Below, in pieces: positions 60,522 through 64,000 of a stretch of DNA of 64,000 nucleotides; within the stretch, counting starts at the first letter, position 1, and every line of letters starts with the position of its first letter. A program made the translations under genes and the position numbers. The stretch is from Siphonodentalium dalli. Taxonomy: Eukaryota; Mollusca; Scaphopoda; Gadilida; Siphonodentaliidae. The notes beneath the pieces were generated by a model. That model was not told the origin of the DNA. It worked only from the letters and a program-made list of their open reading frames with translations, and did no database searches. The stretch covers positions 42,262,194-42,326,193 of the forward strand of contig CP136069.1 in NCBI GenBank assembly GCA_032622095.1. Direction: 5' to 3'.

Positions 60522-60672
60522 ACAGTTGTTGCCCTTTTTCTCGGGAGACATCGAGATTTGTCACCCGCTCGAGAACGGAATGTCTCCCTCGGAGCTGCGC
60601 TCCTCGGGAGACATTCCGTTCTCGAGCGGGTGACAAATCTCAATGTCTCCCTCGACAGCGGGCGACAACTGT
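60522..60672. repeat. 151-bp fold-back element with near-perfect arms
   Basis: The centre at about 60,594-60,598 separates arms that pair through GAGATTTGTCACCCG, CTCGAGAACGGAATGTCTCC and outward to ACAGTTGTTGCCC / GGGCGACAACTGT. CTCGAG and the GGGAGACAT motif occur in both arms. Mirror ORFs on the two strands result. No target duplication identified. It is the second, better-preserved member of the family at 59,699-59,894. Confidence 0.85.
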
Positions 60673-63600
60673 ATAGTGTTCTATGGGAGTGGGTTATCAC
60701 TCTAGAACCCTTACTGAACCCATCTGATGGATGCATAGTATTCATCACTGTTCCAGAATGTGAACCGAAATCATTTTGTCATTCAAGACTTCACCGGTGA
60801 CTCTAAGTGACTTACAAATTGCTTGTTCAGTTCTAACAAGATGATTTTAATCAAACATAACAACAGAAGATAACGAAATAAACTATCAATTAAACAGAAT
60901 AAATTAAAACTAATTTGGCACAGTTAGTTTTGAAAAAAAATAAATAGGGGTGGTGGGTGCCAAGATAGGTCAAATTGAAAAAAGCGCCTATGTGTCCGCA
61001 ACTTCTCTCCGCCACTCCTGGCTTCGGGGGTAAAGAAAGTTTGATTCGAATCGAGGAACCCATCTACCAAAGCTCAAAGTTATCAGATTTCGATTTTTTT
61101 AAATCTGTTATTTTTCACCACATCGAATATTTGGCGGCCTAGCACAAATGTCAATGATCTTCTTCCAGAAACAGTTGGACATACGCTGACGCCGTCGCGA
61201 GAGAGTTTCTAAAGGTCGCGTAATATCACAGTTCGCTATGACTTCGCATGACGAACAGTGCTGCATGCGTCTGAAATTAACATCAGAATATAACACGACG
61301 AAAAGTTATGCCAGCAACAACAAATAAGGTAACTTGTGATAGTTGACGTGTTCAGACTCGGTATTTGCGATTTTGGATATAATCTGAGTGTGTTCCCTGT
61401 GAGTGGGGACAACGATATCTTTGTTAAGAAGAAGTTGAGTTTTAGCATGTGTTGTGTGTATGGTGTTCTCCAAATAAATAAGAGCTATTTCCATGCATTA
61501 ATTACAGGTTACTTGAGAATCTGATATACACAGTCAGAGGGCGAATTCAGGGATATTTGGCATGTTATTTTTGCCATATATATATATATACAAGCTGATA
61601 AGTAGTGCCAGGCGGGTTGAATTGTTTTTCCCATTACAATTGTGGTTGTTTGTCTGATTAAATATTCCCTTTACTTGTATTATGTCAGACAAAACTGGGG
61701 TTGAGGGTCAAATTTGTTTTCACACAAATCATGTGTATGGAAGGGGTATCGAGGGCAATGGCCACGAATATAAGTGTGCAAATTATACTTCCTTGCATTT
61801 AAAAGGCCCGAAAAACTGATTTACAAAACGCTGATACGATTAATTATGTGGTAACCGACCAACATAATTTTTTTTGGAAAGATTGTCGCCAAAACGGCCG
61901 CAACGAAAGCATCGAGGTAAACTGCGATTTACAAACGCTGCTAGGAATTTCACGATAACCGACAAGCAGAAGCCATTTTCGGAAGATGATCGCAAAAATG
62001 GCCGCAATTTTAGCATCTCTGAGACCCGTAGTCCGGCAGGCAAGTTAAGTGAGAATTTGCCATTTTAATAGCCATTGGTGATTCAGAATATATCATATAT
62101 GTTATCAAGCATGTCTATCGTTTGCCTTTACTAACCATGCCAACATCTCTTGTTAAAATATCATAAACTTGCATTGGAAAATGACTAATTTATGTCAGAA
62201 GAGATAGCTGGGAACTGGTCCAGCAAACGAAATTGATACGGTTAACGTCACTGAAAACCGAATCGAACGTTTCGTAGTCGCGGGTGGTGTTATTTCGGTT
62301 CGTTCGGCAGATGTTTTGGGCCAACTGGCTTCGATGTTCGAGTGAGCTTAACATCTGTGATCGCACATGCTAAAAACGGCACACGCCTATCAATCGTGGC
62401 CAAATATTTGACCTATTATGTGAATGTTCTATCAGTAATAGTTGATTCGGTTGCAACATGCCGGCCAGTCGGAGTTATCTGCAGTCGAAAAAGCGGACAT
62501 TAATGAAGATTCTGGGTTCATCCCCGATTTGTCAAAAACAAATTCCCGTCTATCAGTTGTAAATATTCCGACGATATGGATTGCATGGTCTAAATATTTC
62601 CAACAGTTGGAATTTTTGGTACCAGTTTTATAGGAAAATGTCAACAGATATATAAATGGCTTGGGTGAATAGGATTTAAAGTGGTTTATAATATACCCGA
62701 AACGGAAAATGTCAACCCATGCAATGGAATGGGGTTCCAAGGGTTCCAAACCATTTCCTTTCCGTACTTAATTTACTATTTCGTCTGCCCTCAGTTATGA
62801 GAATGACTGTACTTCGAAATTATATGCTGGTCGAGTGGACCATGCCATTCCCTGTAACGGATATCTCGAGGACGCGGTTGATTTCAGAAGATGATTCGTC
62901 GCGAATAAGGCATGGTTGGTTGATGAAGGTAATTGGTCACGAAGAGCTCTGCGTTATGTTAACACGCACTTTAACAAACGCGGCGATTAATCGCCAGCGC
63001 GTGTGCAATATGAATAGACCCTTAAACAATGTAAGAGAAATCTATCGACAAAGTTTTCTATAGTAAATGCTCATTGTAATTTGGCGAACCCCCGGCTTCG
63101 GGTACATAATTTGATTGACGTTATATGCACGTTGTCCACATCAGCGTCCCTCTGTCGTTTGGCGTCAAACCAAGTTCACGATGCATCAGGTCATCCCCGA
63201 CTTGATGGTAATTGCCCTTTAATTACGCAATCAAAATCGGTTTCCAATATTTAACAGATATTTACGCTGTATGCGTTCACCTCTTAGGGTGGATACACAC
63301 ATGCATGCAATCTCTGTAAATATCGTGTATTTGGCGTTTTACATGGATCATACACACCTGTAACGTGTGTCCGCTGACGAACCCAATCATTGCGACTATG
63401 CTTGACCACAGTGAGCCAAGTTCTGAACGTGCAAAAGCCGTTGACTCAGACGAAATCGTCAGGCCGCTTAAAATAATGGTTCGCCCGATAACCTAAATGG
63501 TGGACGTTCTGTTAAAATCATTTTCAGTCTTCTCTTCATTGTTATACCAGTGATGGCCTCAGGATTTCCCCAACGCAGGGGCTATGATTCCCAGCAGGGG

Positions 63601-64000
63601 GGTATATTATCTCTGAAGCTACAGGACTGACCATTACATGGGTCCTCTACGGGGGTGGGTGCAGCACCCTGTGTCATGACCCCCACCCTGAATCCATCCT
63701 GACTTATAAATACTGTAGTCGATTACAATTAGTAGTGATTAATCTTATATATATACAGCTATTTATGCTATTCATATTATTATGAACATATTATTACAGC
63801 TTTAAATGTGAAGGTACAGAAAGCGGTCTTGCTGTGTGTCTTCATTCGGGAAAAGGGTTGTCTAGTTGCGAGTTCCCAATTATACGCCACCTTTCGTCTC
63901 TTAGTCAGGTTCGATATGAAATAAACGTGAAAGGTGCGGGCATTTTTCTTTCAGAAGCTTTTGAGAATTTTTTATGCTGATTTCAAAAACCAATGTTGGC
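60673..64000. other. Non-coding DNA, no supported gene
   Basis: Contains a TA microsatellite near 61,577-61,590, an imperfect direct repeat near 61,874-61,913 and 61,979-62,018 (GGAAGAT.., GGCCGCAA.., AGCATC), and a GGGGGTGGGT / ACCCCCACCC inverted pair near 63,650-63,690. The longest ORFs (62,719-63,063 plus, 114 codons; 62,432-62,749 minus, 105 codons) overlap each other and lack family motifs or convincing splice sites. An upstream 5' exon of the minus-strand gene could be here but I cannot identify it. Confidence 0.5.

Noticed and set aside
62432-63063. Overlapping ORFs of 105 and 114 codons
   Set aside because: On opposite strands and overlapping at the edges, without family motifs or convincing splice sites; could be chance in less AT-rich DNA.

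Overview
This window is non-coding-rich animal nuclear DNA, not prokaryotic. It shows spliced-looking exons with consensus donors and polypyrimidine acceptors, a 5'-truncated non-LTR retrotransposon, several DNA-transposon/MITE families, about 21 kb of a 173-bp satellite, minisatellites and a 100-N scaffold gap. The style (compact snap-back MITEs, CR1/Jockey-type reverse transcriptase with a C-terminal CCHC knuckle, abundant minisatellites) suggests a marine invertebrate. A bivalve mollusc or an amphioxus-like animal would fit, but the window does not settle it. I see no rRNA, tRNA, CRISPR array or complete gene.

Layout: 1-3,797 is unique AT-rich DNA with snap-back repeats. 3,798-9,155 is copy 1 of a segmental duplication. 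9,152-20,379 is copy 2, directly adjacent. 20,390-44,497 is a large satellite complex: about 63 monomers in one orientation (20,485-31,394), a spacer with three other repeat types (31,395-34,038), and about 60 monomers in the opposite orientation (34,039-44,497). 44,498-44,597 is the 100-N gap. 44,598-55,919 is copy 3 of the duplication. 55,920-64,000 is unique DNA with a membrane-anchor exon, a perfect 39-bp minisatellite, a Tc1-type MITE and fold-back elements.

Most interesting content: a minus-strand gene appears to cross the window. An exon at 56,653-56,835 encodes a short cytoplasmic tail plus a signal-anchor helix and ends in a phase-1 GTAAGT donor. Each segmental duplication copy carries, on the same strand, a 99-nt phase 1-1 exon (5,558-5,656; 10,710-10,808; 44,598-44,680, cut by the gap). 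Each copy has a strong acceptor in the matching phase. Copies 1 and 2 differ at 8 of 99 exon bases (6 amino-acid-changing), against about 1 in 217 bases of the intron next to the donor. This looks like a set of duplicated, possibly alternative, diversifying linker exons.

Transposon history can be read by comparing copies. A TTAA-flanked MITE (family A) was present before duplication. A LINE inserted into it in the ancestor of copies 2 and 3; copy 1 is the empty site. A second TTAA element (family B) sits in the LINE 3' UTR. After copies 2 and 3 separated, a family B element inserted into the reverse-transcriptase ORF of copy 3, with copy 2 as the exact TTAA empty site, and a CAGGG/CCCTG-ended element inserted in copy 3 only. 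A 1,367-bp element with 103-bp perfect terminal inverted repeats and a 9-bp target duplication (Mutator-like) lies at 55,091-56,457; its truncated left part in copy 2 ends where the satellite complex begins.

Caution: copy 3 is reached only across a 100-N gap. An assembly artefact (second haplotype or misplaced contig) is a serious alternative to a true third copy.
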